Shown: positions 26,101 through 35,529, counted from the first letter of the stretch. The stretch: DNA of 64,000 nucleotides from Micavibrio sp. (GCA_030824965.1 JAPJQV010000003.1:124001-188000), one strand, 5' to 3'. The notes: generated from the letters alone by a model not told the origin. A program made the numbers and translations.

Positions 26101-28446
26101 TTCGTGACCGATGTTGATGTCTCGGGAAATCTAGGTGGGCTGAGCGGCGCCGACGCGACATGCCAATCAAAAGCTTCGGCAGCAGGTTTGACTGGAACAT
26201 TCAAGGCCTGGCTTGCAGACAGTACAAACTCCCCTGACACTAGATTCTCGAAAGGTACAGTTCCCTACAAACTCGTCGATGGAACTACTATTGCCAACAA
26301 CTGGGCCGACCTGACTGATGGAACGATAGCAGCCGGAATTATCAAGACCCAAAGTAATGCTAATATCGCTGCGAGGGTATGGACTAATGTGGCAAGTAAC
26401 GGAACGGCCTATGGTGCCAATCACTGTCAGAACTGGACAAGCAATTCCGCGTCATATACGGCCCGCACAGGGATATCAAGTAATGTAACCAATTGGACCA
26501 ATGACAGTGATTTCGGATGTCAGAATGTCGGAAGATTTTATTGCTTTGAGCAAATGAATTCAGGTTCCGACAATACCGCTTTCGGCTCGCAAGCCTTAAA
26601 GGCCCAGACTTCTGCAAGTGGCAATACGGCCGTCGGGTATAATGCAGGCTCTAAAGTTACGACATCTTCGGGTCATACCATTATCGGTGCGCAAGCACAG
26701 GAAAATGCCAATCCCGCAGGTCCAACAACAGCTATCGGACACTATGCGCTTTACGATAATTACGGTAGCGGCAATACGGCCATCGGCACTTATGCCGGTC
26801 TTAAGATAATTGGCGGTTCGAATAACACCTCAATTGGCTATGCTTCCGGCCAGGCGACAGGATCGTTAAAGTTACTGACCAATAACATGACGTCGATCGG
26901 ATCGACTGCCGCTGCGGACGCCAGTGGAAATAATATCACGGCCATCGGTTATCAGGCTTTGTCGCTTGCCAGCGGAACAGATAATACCGGCGTGGGATAC
27001 CAGACGATGACGCAGGCCACAACCGGGGCGTATAACACCGCGATTGGACATCATGCAGGTCTTTATATGACCACTGCCTCGCATAATACGCTGGCTGGAT
27101 CTCAGGCTGGTGCCTTCAACCAGACGGGAGATTTTGTCACCGCTGCCGGATTTCAGGCATCGCTGCAAAACCTCGCCCCTGCCAATACGGCATTGGGGTA
27201 TCAGGCGCTTTTGGGTAATTCAAGCGGTCTTTATAACACGGCGATCGGGTATGTGGCCTTGCAGGCCAATACGGTCGGTAACTTTAACACGGCTGTCGGC
27301 AGTGAAGCCTTGGTGGCTTTGAACGGGACTTATTCGGCGGCAACTTGTACGGGCTTGGGAGCGGCAGCAACGGCGACGGATACGGCGACGGGACATTGTT
27401 ATTATAAAATCGCGACAGCCGTTACATGGGCGAGTGCGCGAAGCGCGTGTCAGGCCAACGGCGATTATCTGGCTGTTATCACCTCCGCCGCCGAGCAGGC
27501 TATCGTCCAGAGTGCCAATGGTGGCAGCAATAGCTGGATCGGGGCGAGCGATTCTCCTGCCGGAGAATGGCGCTGGCAGACCGGGGAAATGAGCGGCCTG
27601 CAATTCTGGCAGGGAGACAATACCGGTGTGGCAACCAACGGCATGTATACAAACTGGGATGGATCGCAGCCCTCGACCTTGTCGAAATGCGTCCGGGTTT
27701 CCTCAACGAATGGCAGGTGGTCGTGGAATAATTGCGGCGCGAGTTTAGGCTATATGTGTGAACGCGAGCCAAGCTATGCATCGTCATATAACACCGCAAT
27801 CGGTACAGGGGCCTTGAGAAATTCGGCAGATGGTAACCGCAACACGGCTGTGGGTTATCAGGCCCTGATGCGCAATGTGACAGGTTCAGACAATACGGCT
27901 GCGGGATATCAGGCGCTTTATTTCAACCAGACAGGATCACAGAACACGGCGATCGGATACGGGGCGGGGCCATTGATTGGCAACGCTAATAACACGGTTG
28001 CGCTTGGCAACGGAGCCGAGATAACGGCCAGCAATACGATCCGCGTGGGCAATACCTCGATTACGGCGATTACCGGGCAGGTCGCTTTCTCTGCGCCATC
28101 CGACGCCAGGTTGAAAAAAGATATTGCGCCATCCGATCTGGGTCTGGATTTCATCATGGGATTAAAGCCGGTTTCTTATCGCCTGAAACAAGGGAACGGG
28201 CGTCTCGATTACGGATTTCTGGCGCAAGACATTGAAGAAAAACTCGACGGGCGGATTACGAATATGATCACGCGCCGCAATGATGAAATGAAAACCTATC
28301 AGCTTCGAGCTTCCGATCTGATCGCGCCACTGGTTAAGGCTTTGCAGGAGCAAGACGCGATTATCCAGCGCTTGCAATCGAAGATCGATGCAATCAAAGC
28401 CGCGAGAGCCTGTACGACGCAGAATGCGGAGGGAAGAAATGAATAG
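23122..28446 (+). CDS. Giant pilin-like fibre protein 1 with DUF1554, C-type lectin and S74 domains
   Basis: About 1774 residues (TTG 23122, with GGAT six bases upstream; TTG 23110 is an alternative). Order: short polar N-tail and one hydrophobic helix (ALFAVFGAVALVGLLGAS, ~14-36); DUF1554 copy 1 (~73-234); a GspG-like module with DPWGTEYGYC and AIISAGPDRKFTTTC (~244-426); DUF1554 copy 2 (~493-654); YadA-head-like repeats of the type NNTAIGYQAL (~692-980); DUF1554 copy 3 (~989-1147); repeats; a C-type lectin domain (WIGASDSPAGEWRW, GYMCE; ~1420-1550); repeats; and a peptidase-S74 chaperone (SDARLKKDI, DYGFLAQDI; ~1657-1770) with a short coiled coil. Likely a surface-exposed trimeric adhesive fibre. 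First gene of a three-gene operon. Domain calls are from memory. Confidence 0.82.
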   Translation: MTDTRRPETVSSGNALFAVFGAVALVGLLGASVNSFVRGPLTSAVKQTRTNIAKSQMQIAGQAAVMAAATGTLATEYSRIFVTSTTTGGNIGGLSGADAYCQARASAGGLPGTYKAWLSSSTVSAASRLVHHNVPYRQYNGNLVADNWADLIDGTLSGSVTMTELGTTVYSGFYVWTGSTTNGSSHPNTCTDWTTGSSGVSGSRGLANNTTSSWTANGSSPCNGSGRFYCVQQDTSTTAATNGDCDGDGTVEPLEMRDAGALPAPTGGGLVPTKIGISKKDPWGTEYGYCTWDYGSTVLNSSCQQEAPGTNLRLAGHATNKDAPVVAIISAGPDRKFTTTCRSFAAADVNSNGVLTDSGDLALVGKAAANDDDIIFAYTYTEAMNATGGLWQLKSGAPNTATIAKNVEAQDAKFSGAGLFAQLAAYAGNFLDVVSGIRLGSPAVVPTCDSANTHALRRNASSNAIEVCNGTTWTNAVAFGGTGGDPFAEVPPQTENKVFVTSATYTGDLGGLSGADAICQKHANSAGLPGKYMAWLADASGSPATRFYQSTVPYKLVDGTTVANNWTDLTDGTLAAGINRTEGNAAVTAGANGVWTNTSVNGTSNGGGSCLSWTDKTLDASGVRGVEGNSVSSWTAGPSSLCNAGRRLYCFQQTEAATAGGGGSTAGAFDSFSDALTDYPNWQMFGGPGSGAIGGSGYGNVTWGYQNLTSSSSATQTTAFGTEAAKLFNAGSSIALGANAMANVATGDENTMVGSQAGASLGSNDYYNTGIGYNVFSGTPAIGNTYIGAETGKAGTDNVGFGAEALQNNTGNQNVVMGFQAAMSNTTGSNNTVAGAEALKSNTSGSNNVAIGYQAMNKNRTDQNTAVGQRSLTENVNGLRAVAIGAEASRYQLGDDNTAIGAQALKGASNLSTGINNTAVGFGAIGVNTTGVDNTAVGYMASNANTTGSYNAAVGYQALMANTAGSNNTAIGSEALKALVGAASGVPQTELKIFVTDVDVSGNLGGLSGADATCQSKASAAGLTGTFKAWLADSTNSPDTRFSKGTVPYKLVDGTTIANNWADLTDGTIAAGIIKTQSNANIAARVWTNVASNGTAYGANHCQNWTSNSASYTARTGISSNVTNWTNDSDFGCQNVGRFYCFEQMNSGSDNTAFGSQALKAQTSASGNTAVGYNAGSKVTTSSGHTIIGAQAQENANPAGPTTAIGHYALYDNYGSGNTAIGTYAGLKIIGGSNNTSIGYASGQATGSLKLLTNNMTSIGSTAAADASGNNITAIGYQALSLASGTDNTGVGYQTMTQATTGAYNTAIGHHAGLYMTTASHNTLAGSQAGAFNQTGDFVTAAGFQASLQNLAPANTALGYQALLGNSSGLYNTAIGYVALQANTVGNFNTAVGSEALVALNGTYSAATCTGLGAAATATDTATGHCYYKIATAVTWASARSACQANGDYLAVITSAAEQAIVQSANGGSNSWIGASDSPAGEWRWQTGEMSGLQFWQGDNTGVATNGMYTNWDGSQPSTLSKCVRVSSTNGRWSWNNCGASLGYMCEREPSYASSYNTAIGTGALRNSADGNRNTAVGYQALMRNVTGSDNTAAGYQALYFNQTGSQNTAIGYGAGPLIGNANNTVALGNGAEITASNTIRVGNTSITAITGQVAFSAPSDARLKKDIAPSDLGLDFIMGLKPVSYRLKQGNGRLDYGFLAQDIEEKLDGRITNMITRRNDEMKTYQLRASDLIAPLVKALQEQDAIIQRLQSKIDAIKAARACTTQNAEGRNE

Positions 28447-31400
28447 AAACTCTTCCTCGTCCGCTAATACATCGGGTAGCGTTTTCCTTGTTCTTTTCGG
28501 CGCGCTGGGCGTGCTGGGCGTGTTAGGCGTCGGGATGACGACTTTTATCAAAGGGCCGCTGACCTCTTCGGTGAAACTTACGCGTTCCAACGCCGCGCAA
28601 TCGCAAATGGCGATTGCTGCGCAAACTGCCGTTATGGCCGCAACCGGAATGGCAGGGTCGGGTGATTGCGATGCTGATAATTATATCGAACCGGTCGAAT
28701 GGCGGGTCGATGCGTCCAAGCCGAAACCTACGGGCGGCGGTATTATCCCGCTTGGGATCGGCGTTACGCGGACGACCGATCCGTGGGGAAATGAATACGG
28801 CTATTGCGTTTGGGATCACGGACCGGCGACATTGAATGCCGGCTGCCAGCAGGGAACGCCCGGAACTAATCGTCGTCTTGCCGGGACGTCATCCAATCTT
28901 TACCCGGTGGTTGCGATCATCTCTTCCGGTCCGGATAAAACTTTCACCACGACATGTCGCACATTCGCCGCCGCTGATGTCAATTCGAATGGCGTGCTCG
29001 GTGATACGGGCGATCTGGAAATGGTGAGCAAAGCCGCAGTCGGCGACGACGATATGATCTTCACCTATACATACGAAGAAGCGACAGGTGCCTCTGGCGG
29101 TCTGTGGCAGTTGAAATCTTCCGATCCAAACACGGCGACGATCAATAAAACTATCGAAGCGCCGAACATGAAGTTTTCAGGTACGTCGATGATGGCAAGT
29201 ATGGGAGCAAATCCTGATGCTCCGGCTGATTGCTCGGGGGCTGGGGGTTCAAGCTATTATAATGACGCGACTACAGGGCATTGTTATTTCAGGACAAACA
29301 ACAATGATTCGAGAGCGGTCAGCTTTGCAAAATGTTATGCACAGAACGCCTACCCGGCTGTTATTACAAGTGCGTATGAGAATAATATTATCACGACTAA
29401 TATCACTGCAAGTTTGAGTTCTTATATAAGTGGATCGGATAGTGGGGTAGAGGGTGAATGGAGATGGGATGCCGGCCCTGAAAACGGCACACAGTTCTGG
29501 GCGGGCGGAGGCTCATCCAGTGGCGGAACGGCTTATGGTGGCGCATACAACAATTGGTCAGGTTCGTCTCAACCAAATACAACAACGGCGGCTCATGATT
29601 TTCTGATGTTTAATACTGACGGCCAATGGTCGGCCGTCGATGGGAGTCTTGCGAGGCCTGCTATTTGCGAAAAATCGGGCGGTGCTCCCAACCTTGCTAT
29701 GCAAAACGGCTTGCGCATCGCCGATTCGACCGTTGTTACGACCTGTAATTCGACCAACACCGGTGTTTTGCGCAGAACCGCATCAGGGGCAAATCTTGAG
29801 ATGTGCGACGGCACGACATGGCAATCCGGCGGCGGCACTTCGATTGGCACGATCATCGATAACCTGTCGGACGGGATTGCGAATTACGTTCGCAATAATA
29901 TTTTCCTTGGCCAAACGATGGGAAGCGATGCCACATCAGGTGGCGGTAATGTTATTTACTCAACTGATCCTTATGCAAGCGCAACATTGACAACTGGTTT
30001 TGGCAACAGTGCCATGGGCAAGAACGTCGTTCGGAATATAAGTACAGGAAGCGCTAATACCGTGATTGGCGCAGAGGCTATGGCAAATTCACCAACCGCC
30101 AACAGAACCTCTGCGATTGGAGTTCTATCCTGTTCCAAGCTTTTGAACGGTACGGCAAATAACGACAATACCTGTATCGGCACAGCCGCCCTTCTCGATA
30201 AGGTGACAACACAGGTCACATCTTTGGGACGTTACAGCGGTTACAATACGACCGGCGCTGTACGTGCTGTCTGGCTTGGCGGCGATGCCGGAAACAGAAA
30301 CACGACAGGGGTCGATAATACCGCAATCGGAAACTACGCGTTGGATGCGATCACGACCGGCACGACTTCCACCTCGTTTGGACATGCCTCTTTGACATCG
30401 GCAACCGGAAACAGCAATACAGGCGTCGGCAGTGGAGCGATGGGAAGCGTGACAACCGCGTCCCAGAATGTTGCCATCGGCGCGTCCGCTCTCGGGTCGC
30501 ATACGACAAGCGGCAGCAATACGGCTATTGGTTATAACGCATCCCGCCTTCTCGGTGCGGGGAATAACAATGTGGCCGCTGGGTATCACGCGCTGTATGC
30601 CTCGACGGCAGGTACCGAGAACGTGGCGATTGGTTCGTACGCAGCGGCGTCGTTGACCAATGCGACAAGCAGCAGGAACGTGGTGGTCGGGCGCGATGCC
30701 TTGCGCGACAAGGCGGCGAGTACATCCGATAACGTGGCGATTGGCGCGACGGCGGTAAAGGGAACCGGGTCGACCCTGAACAATGTCGGCATCGGCTGGA
30801 GCGCCGGCGCAGTGCTTCGTTCTCCGGCTAACGTGGCAATTGGCTATGGCGCGTCCAGATTGCAAAACTCAACAACAGCCACGGTTATCAATACGGCAGT
30901 CGGCAGCGGTGCCCTAGCTGCAAATCTGGCCCAGCCAAATAATACCGCAGTCGGATACCAGGCGCTTAATAAATCAACGGCGACCAGCAATTCGGTCGCT
31001 ATTGGCTACGAGACCCTTTTCAGTATCACGGGAACGACGGCAAATAATTTGACGGCTGTTGGCTATCAGGCGTTGAGATCAAATACGGCAAATACTTTTG
31101 CAACGGCTGTCGGGTATCAGGCGATGTACAATAATGTTTCCGGGGGCAACAATACTGCAATCGGGTATCAGGCGCTTTATTCATCGATAATCTCTGCCAA
31201 TAACACCGCGGTCGGCTCTCAGGCGTTTTATTCTTTGACTAATCCTGACGGACAAAACACGGCAGTTGGTTATCAGGCCGGATATGCGACAGCAGGATTG
31301 GATAGTACGGTTATGGTTGGCTCTCAGGCTGGATATGGCAGCAGCAGCCAATCCGCAGCAAACGTGGTTGCTGTAGGTTACAGGTCTTTATATTCAACGG

Positions 31401-32263
31401 GCGCACCGGCTATTAGCGGGTCCACCGCATTCGGGTCGCAGGCTTTATATGGAGGCGGATCTTATGGCAGCGCCTTTGGTTTCCGTTCCGCTTATCACCC
31501 AACGAACGAGCCAACTGCCGCCGGATATCTTGCTTTTGCCGTTACTCCATCCGGCACAAGAAATACAGCCTTAGGCGCTTTGGCGATGACGGGAGGATTA
31601 GGTACGAGTGATTACAATACGGCTGCCGGCTACCGGGCGATGGTTGCCAATGCCAATGGCACTGGCGTAAATTCGAGTTACAATACGGCAATTGGCGCGC
31701 GTGCTTTGGAAAATAACGGTTTTGCCGACAATAATGTTGCTATAGGCTATGCGGCGTTTGGTGGAACATCGTCTAATAGAAGTACAGCTATTGGTGCGCA
31801 AACCAACGTTAGCGGCGATAACTCCACAGCAATCGGTTATGGCGTTTCAGTGGGTGCAGCCAATACCATTCGTCTGGGTAATACAAGTATCACAGCAATT
31901 GAAGGCCAGGTGGCCTGGACTTTCCCGTCCGACCGCCGTCTTAAAAAAGATATCACACCTTCCGATCTCGGGCTTGATTTCATCATGGGTTTAAAACCGG
32001 TCTCTTATCGTTTGAAGCAAGGGAACGGTCGCCTCGATTACGGATTTCTGGCGCAGGATATCGAAACATCTCTCGATGGCCGCGAAACCAATATGTTGAT
32101 CCGTCTCGATGACACGATGAAAACATATCAGCTTCGCAGTAATGATCTGATCGCCCCGGTTGTTAAAGCGATTCAGGAGCGCCAGAAAAAGATCGATGAC
32201 TTAAAGCGCCAGATTACAGAATTGAAAAAGGAAGATGTGAACTGTGAGGAGGGCGCCGAATGA
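28439..32263 (+). CDS. Giant pilin-like fibre protein 2 with C-type lectin and S74 domains
   Basis: 1274 residues from ATG 28439, which overlaps the previous stop by eight bases and has GGAGGGA upstream. Hydrophobic N-terminal helix (VFLVLFGALGVLGVLGVG), immediately followed by the GspG-like module (GDCDADNYIEP, DPWGNEYGYC, AIISSGPDKTFTTTC; ~74-244), a C-type-lectin domain (~262-414; SYISGSDSGVEGEWRW, PAICE), the conserved NTGVLRR-MCDGTTW segment, about 650 residues of YadA-head-like repeats (NTAVGYQAL variants), and a C-terminal S74 chaperone (SDRRLKKDI, DYGFLAQDI) ending in a coiled coil. Same scaffold as gene 1 but without DUF1554 domains. Confidence 0.82.
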   Translation: MNRNSSSSANTSGSVFLVLFGALGVLGVLGVGMTTFIKGPLTSSVKLTRSNAAQSQMAIAAQTAVMAATGMAGSGDCDADNYIEPVEWRVDASKPKPTGGGIIPLGIGVTRTTDPWGNEYGYCVWDHGPATLNAGCQQGTPGTNRRLAGTSSNLYPVVAIISSGPDKTFTTTCRTFAAADVNSNGVLGDTGDLEMVSKAAVGDDDMIFTYTYEEATGASGGLWQLKSSDPNTATINKTIEAPNMKFSGTSMMASMGANPDAPADCSGAGGSSYYNDATTGHCYFRTNNNDSRAVSFAKCYAQNAYPAVITSAYENNIITTNITASLSSYISGSDSGVEGEWRWDAGPENGTQFWAGGGSSSGGTAYGGAYNNWSGSSQPNTTTAAHDFLMFNTDGQWSAVDGSLARPAICEKSGGAPNLAMQNGLRIADSTVVTTCNSTNTGVLRRTASGANLEMCDGTTWQSGGGTSIGTIIDNLSDGIANYVRNNIFLGQTMGSDATSGGGNVIYSTDPYASATLTTGFGNSAMGKNVVRNISTGSANTVIGAEAMANSPTANRTSAIGVLSCSKLLNGTANNDNTCIGTAALLDKVTTQVTSLGRYSGYNTTGAVRAVWLGGDAGNRNTTGVDNTAIGNYALDAITTGTTSTSFGHASLTSATGNSNTGVGSGAMGSVTTASQNVAIGASALGSHTTSGSNTAIGYNASRLLGAGNNNVAAGYHALYASTAGTENVAIGSYAAASLTNATSSRNVVVGRDALRDKAASTSDNVAIGATAVKGTGSTLNNVGIGWSAGAVLRSPANVAIGYGASRLQNSTTATVINTAVGSGALAANLAQPNNTAVGYQALNKSTATSNSVAIGYETLFSITGTTANNLTAVGYQALRSNTANTFATAVGYQAMYNNVSGGNNTAIGYQALYSSIISANNTAVGSQAFYSLTNPDGQNTAVGYQAGYATAGLDSTVMVGSQAGYGSSSQSAANVVAVGYRSLYSTGAPAISGSTAFGSQALYGGGSYGSAFGFRSAYHPTNEPTAAGYLAFAVTPSGTRNTALGALAMTGGLGTSDYNTAAGYRAMVANANGTGVNSSYNTAIGARALENNGFADNNVAIGYAAFGGTSSNRSTAIGAQTNVSGDNSTAIGYGVSVGAANTIRLGNTSITAIEGQVAWTFPSDRRLKKDITPSDLGLDFIMGLKPVSYRLKQGNGRLDYGFLAQDIETSLDGRETNMLIRLDDTMKTYQLRSNDLIAPVVKAIQERQKKIDDLKRQITELKKEDVNCEEGAE

Positions 32264-35200
32264 TAAGAAAATCAGAATCAGGCAATGTGTTCCTTGCAAT
32301 CTTCGGCGCCGTAGCCATGGTCGGCGTGCTTGGCGCGGGCGTGATGAATTTCTCGCAAGGACCGGTACAAAATGCCGTTACCCTGAATAAGAAAAATACA
32401 AGCGATGTCGATATGTCGATGGTCGGGCAATTGGCGATCATGTCTGCAACCAATGCATCTAATAAAGGCGATTGTGATAATGACTCTTTTGTCGAACCGC
32501 CAGAGTTCCGCGATGCAGGCGCCAATCCAAAACCGGTCGGCGGCGGTTATGTTCCAAATTCTGTCGGTGCTTCTAAAAAAGATCCGTGGGGTAATGAATA
32601 CGGATATTGCGTCTGGGATGCGGGGCCCGTGACATTGAATGCAAGCTGTCAAGGAACATCCGGCACCGATAAACGCTTGCAGGGGTCGGATTCAAAAATT
32701 TATCCGGTGATCGCAATTATTTCTGCCGGACCCGATGGCGTCTTTACAACAACCTGCCGTAATTTCTCAACCGGCGCGACGCGCGCGGATCAGAACAATG
32801 ATGGAGATATTGCGGATGCAGGGGATTTCCCTCTTGTATCAAAGGCAGCAGTTACGGATGACGATATTATCGTCACGTATTCCTACGAAGGAGCTATGGC
32901 AAGCTCCGGTGGTTTGTGGAAGATCAGATCCAGCGATCCGAACACGGCTTATCTCGATAAGAAAATTGAAGCGCAATCGGCAACAATTGCCGGCACAGGA
33001 ACATTCGAACGAATTGTTGCTATCGGCGGCGATTTTATCGACGTTATTTCCGGTATCAAGCTTGGTAATCCTTTGACGGTGGTGACCTGTAATCTTGCCA
33101 ACACAAGCGTTCTTCGCCGGGCTGTTTCCGGCTATGGAGTGGAGATGTGCAGTGGAACAAGCTGGACATCCGTCGGAAGCGGCGGTGGCGGCGGCGGTGG
33201 CGGCGGTCCCGTTACAGCCATCAACGATCTTTATGACGGTGTCGTGGTGGGCACGAATATTTTTGGCGGTTTGGATGTCGGGAATGCGTCACTGACAGGA
33301 ACAAGGAATACCGGCTTTGGGGTGCGGAACCTTAAAAACCTGACAACGGGCACAAACAATAGTGCGTTCGGTTTCGAAGCTATGGCGCAGGCTGCTGACA
33401 GCTTTCATAACACGGCCATGGGATGGCGGGCCGGCAGACAAATGACAAGCGCGGTCGCGAATACGGCTTTCGGATATGAAGCGTTAACGAGTTGCACGAG
33501 TTGCTACCGTAATACCGCGCTTGGTTTTCAATCGGGTAAAATGCTGACGACTGCAGGGTATAATACATCTGCCGGAAGTCTTTCCCTACTGTCTAACACG
33601 ACGGGCGCTGGAAACTCGGTGATTGGGTATGAGGCGCTCAAATCTGCAACGGCCCCTGGCACCAATATCGTCGCCGGATGGAATGCCGGGAAATTCCTGA
33701 CCACAGCGACAAATAATGTTTTAATTGGCTCTCAAGCTGCAAGCCAATCAACTTCGACCTCAAGTATTCAAAATGTCGGCATCGGTTATAATGTGTTGGC
33801 TTATGCAGGGTCTGCATCAGCAGAAAACGTAGCTGTTGGATATCAAGCCATGACACAAAGTCAGGGGGTAGGGAATGTCATTGTAGGGTCTGATAGCGCT
33901 TTAAGAACCGGGTCCTATAATGTCGCTTTAGGTGCGATGTCCTTAGTGGGGACAGGCATAAATTCATCAACGACAGTTGGTAATCTTTCGATGTTAAGTG
34001 CAACAGGAGTGAATAATACGGCTCTTGGCTCGCAGGCGCTAACTGCTTTAGTCGGTGGAACGAATAATACAGCTATAGGCTATCAGGCGATCAATGCCGG
34101 AGCAGATGTCACTTATAATACCGCTGCCGGGAGCGGCGCTATGAAAGCTTTAGGGGCAGCCTCCACTGGCAATACCGCAGCTGGTAAAGACTCGATGATC
34201 GGTTCCGGTGTTAAAAGTTATAATACGGCGGTTGGTTTCGAAACTTTAAAAGCCGGTACGACTATGATGCGCAATACGGCAGTTGGTTATCAGGCCGGAA
34301 CAGCGATTACGACCGGGAATGACAACACGGCGGTTGGGAGTTCGGCTCTTGCGACGAATAGTACGGGAGCGAACAATACGATGATCGGTTATCTGGCGGG
34401 ACGGGGGGTAACGTCTTCGGACGTTACGATTATTGGCGGACAATCAAGCTCGGCTTACGATATTGCTGCCGGATCCGTTTATGCAGGATATAACAGTTAT
34501 CCGTCGACCGCCGCTTCTGCGCTTAATACGGTTGTCGGATATCAGGCCATGTCAACCAGCGCGGCGAATGCCAATAACGTCATCGTCGGTGTTAGCGCCG
34601 GATTATCTCCCGGTGCACAAAACGTAGCCGTGGGATCAAGGGCGCTTCAGGGTACAGGCGCCGCTGCGAGTGTAGCGATAGGGAGGCAAGCTTTGCGAGA
34701 TGCAACGTCAAGTAATAACGTGGTGATTGGCTCTAATTCGGCCGTATCGGTAACGACAGCCGCTAAACTGACAACTTTCGGATATGGGAATGTTGCGGCA
34801 ACGGTGCCCGGGAATGATAATACGCTGTTCGGATCGACCGCGGGTCAGTATTTAACAGGCATCAATAATACGGCCTTTGGTTATGCAACATTACGTGGCA
34901 CGGGATCAAAAGACAGTAATACGGCTCTTGGATATTATGCCCTCAATAGCGTTACGACGGGCAGTAACAACACGGCCGCCGGTTATTATACATTGCCTGA
35001 TACAACAACGGGTTCGAATAATACGGTGATCGGGAGAAATGCTAATGGCGGCGCATCCGGAAACGGCATAACGGTTGCAGCTTCAAATCCAACTATCACG
35101 GCCAATCTCTCGAACATTACCGCTATCGGTTATAATGCGACAGTCAGCGCCAGCAACACTATTCGTTTCGGCGATACATCGATCACGAATATATCGGGAC

Positions 35201-35523
35201 AGGTCGCATTTACAGCGACGTCCGATATGCGCGTGAAAAAAGATATCCATCCAACAGATCTGGGTCTCGATTTCATCATGAAACTGCAGCCTGTTTCCTA
35301 TCGAATGATCGAAGGTAATAATCGCCTCGATTACGGGTTTATTGCTCAAGACATCGAAAAGGCCCTGGAAGGTCGAAAAACTAACCTTATTACTCGCCTG
35401 AATGACAAGAATATGACATACAGAATGCGCGGGGATGACCTTTTAGCCCCGATTGTAAAGGCCGTTCAGGAACAGCAGCAAGAGCTTGAGAGTCTGGAAA
35501 AAGAACTGGATTCAATGAGATAG
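32260..35523 (+). CDS. Giant pilin-like fibre protein 3 (minimal scaffold) with S74 domain
   Basis: 1087 residues; ATG overlaps the previous stop (ATGA) and has GAGGAGG upstream. N-terminal helix VFLAIFGAVAMVGVLGAGVM, GspG-like module (GDCDNDSFVEP, DPWGNEYGYC, AIISAGPDGVFTTTC; ~70-247), conserved NTSVLRR-MCSGTSW segment, a glycine run (nine Gly near residue 310), about 640 residues of YadA-head-like repeats and an S74 domain (SDMRVKKDI, DYGFIAQDI) with a C-terminal coiled coil. It carries neither lectin nor DUF1554, so it shows the basic plan of the family. No assembly genes are nearby. Confidence 0.82.
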   Translation: MIRKSESGNVFLAIFGAVAMVGVLGAGVMNFSQGPVQNAVTLNKKNTSDVDMSMVGQLAIMSATNASNKGDCDNDSFVEPPEFRDAGANPKPVGGGYVPNSVGASKKDPWGNEYGYCVWDAGPVTLNASCQGTSGTDKRLQGSDSKIYPVIAIISAGPDGVFTTTCRNFSTGATRADQNNDGDIADAGDFPLVSKAAVTDDDIIVTYSYEGAMASSGGLWKIRSSDPNTAYLDKKIEAQSATIAGTGTFERIVAIGGDFIDVISGIKLGNPLTVVTCNLANTSVLRRAVSGYGVEMCSGTSWTSVGSGGGGGGGGGPVTAINDLYDGVVVGTNIFGGLDVGNASLTGTRNTGFGVRNLKNLTTGTNNSAFGFEAMAQAADSFHNTAMGWRAGRQMTSAVANTAFGYEALTSCTSCYRNTALGFQSGKMLTTAGYNTSAGSLSLLSNTTGAGNSVIGYEALKSATAPGTNIVAGWNAGKFLTTATNNVLIGSQAASQSTSTSSIQNVGIGYNVLAYAGSASAENVAVGYQAMTQSQGVGNVIVGSDSALRTGSYNVALGAMSLVGTGINSSTTVGNLSMLSATGVNNTALGSQALTALVGGTNNTAIGYQAINAGADVTYNTAAGSGAMKALGAASTGNTAAGKDSMIGSGVKSYNTAVGFETLKAGTTMMRNTAVGYQAGTAITTGNDNTAVGSSALATNSTGANNTMIGYLAGRGVTSSDVTIIGGQSSSAYDIAAGSVYAGYNSYPSTAASALNTVVGYQAMSTSAANANNVIVGVSAGLSPGAQNVAVGSRALQGTGAAASVAIGRQALRDATSSNNVVIGSNSAVSVTTAAKLTTFGYGNVAATVPGNDNTLFGSTAGQYLTGINNTAFGYATLRGTGSKDSNTALGYYALNSVTTGSNNTAAGYYTLPDTTTGSNNTVIGRNANGGASGNGITVAASNPTITANLSNITAIGYNATVSASNTIRFGDTSITNISGQVAFTATSDMRVKKDIHPTDLGLDFIMKLQPVSYRMIEGNNRLDYGFIAQDIEKALEGRKTNLITRLNDKNMTYRMRGDDLLAPIVKAVQEQQQELESLEKELDSMR

Positions 35524-35529
35524 CGCCTC

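Noticed and set aside
25195..35170. Short repeated DNA motifs that could look like a CRISPR or satellite array
   Set aside because: They are in frame and encode the YadA-head-like NTA-GYQAL repeats with variable codons and lengths; spacing and identity do not fit CRISPR repeats.
23122..35523. Diversity-generating retroelement acting on the C-type lectin domains
   Set aside because: Lectin folds are typical targets, but no reverse transcriptase, template repeat or A-to-N mutated repeat pair is visible in the window.
23122..35523. Prophage tail-fibre region
   Set aside because: S74 domains suggest phage, but no capsid, tail, terminase, lysis or integrase gene lies nearby, and the N-termini are pilin-like with a membrane helix.
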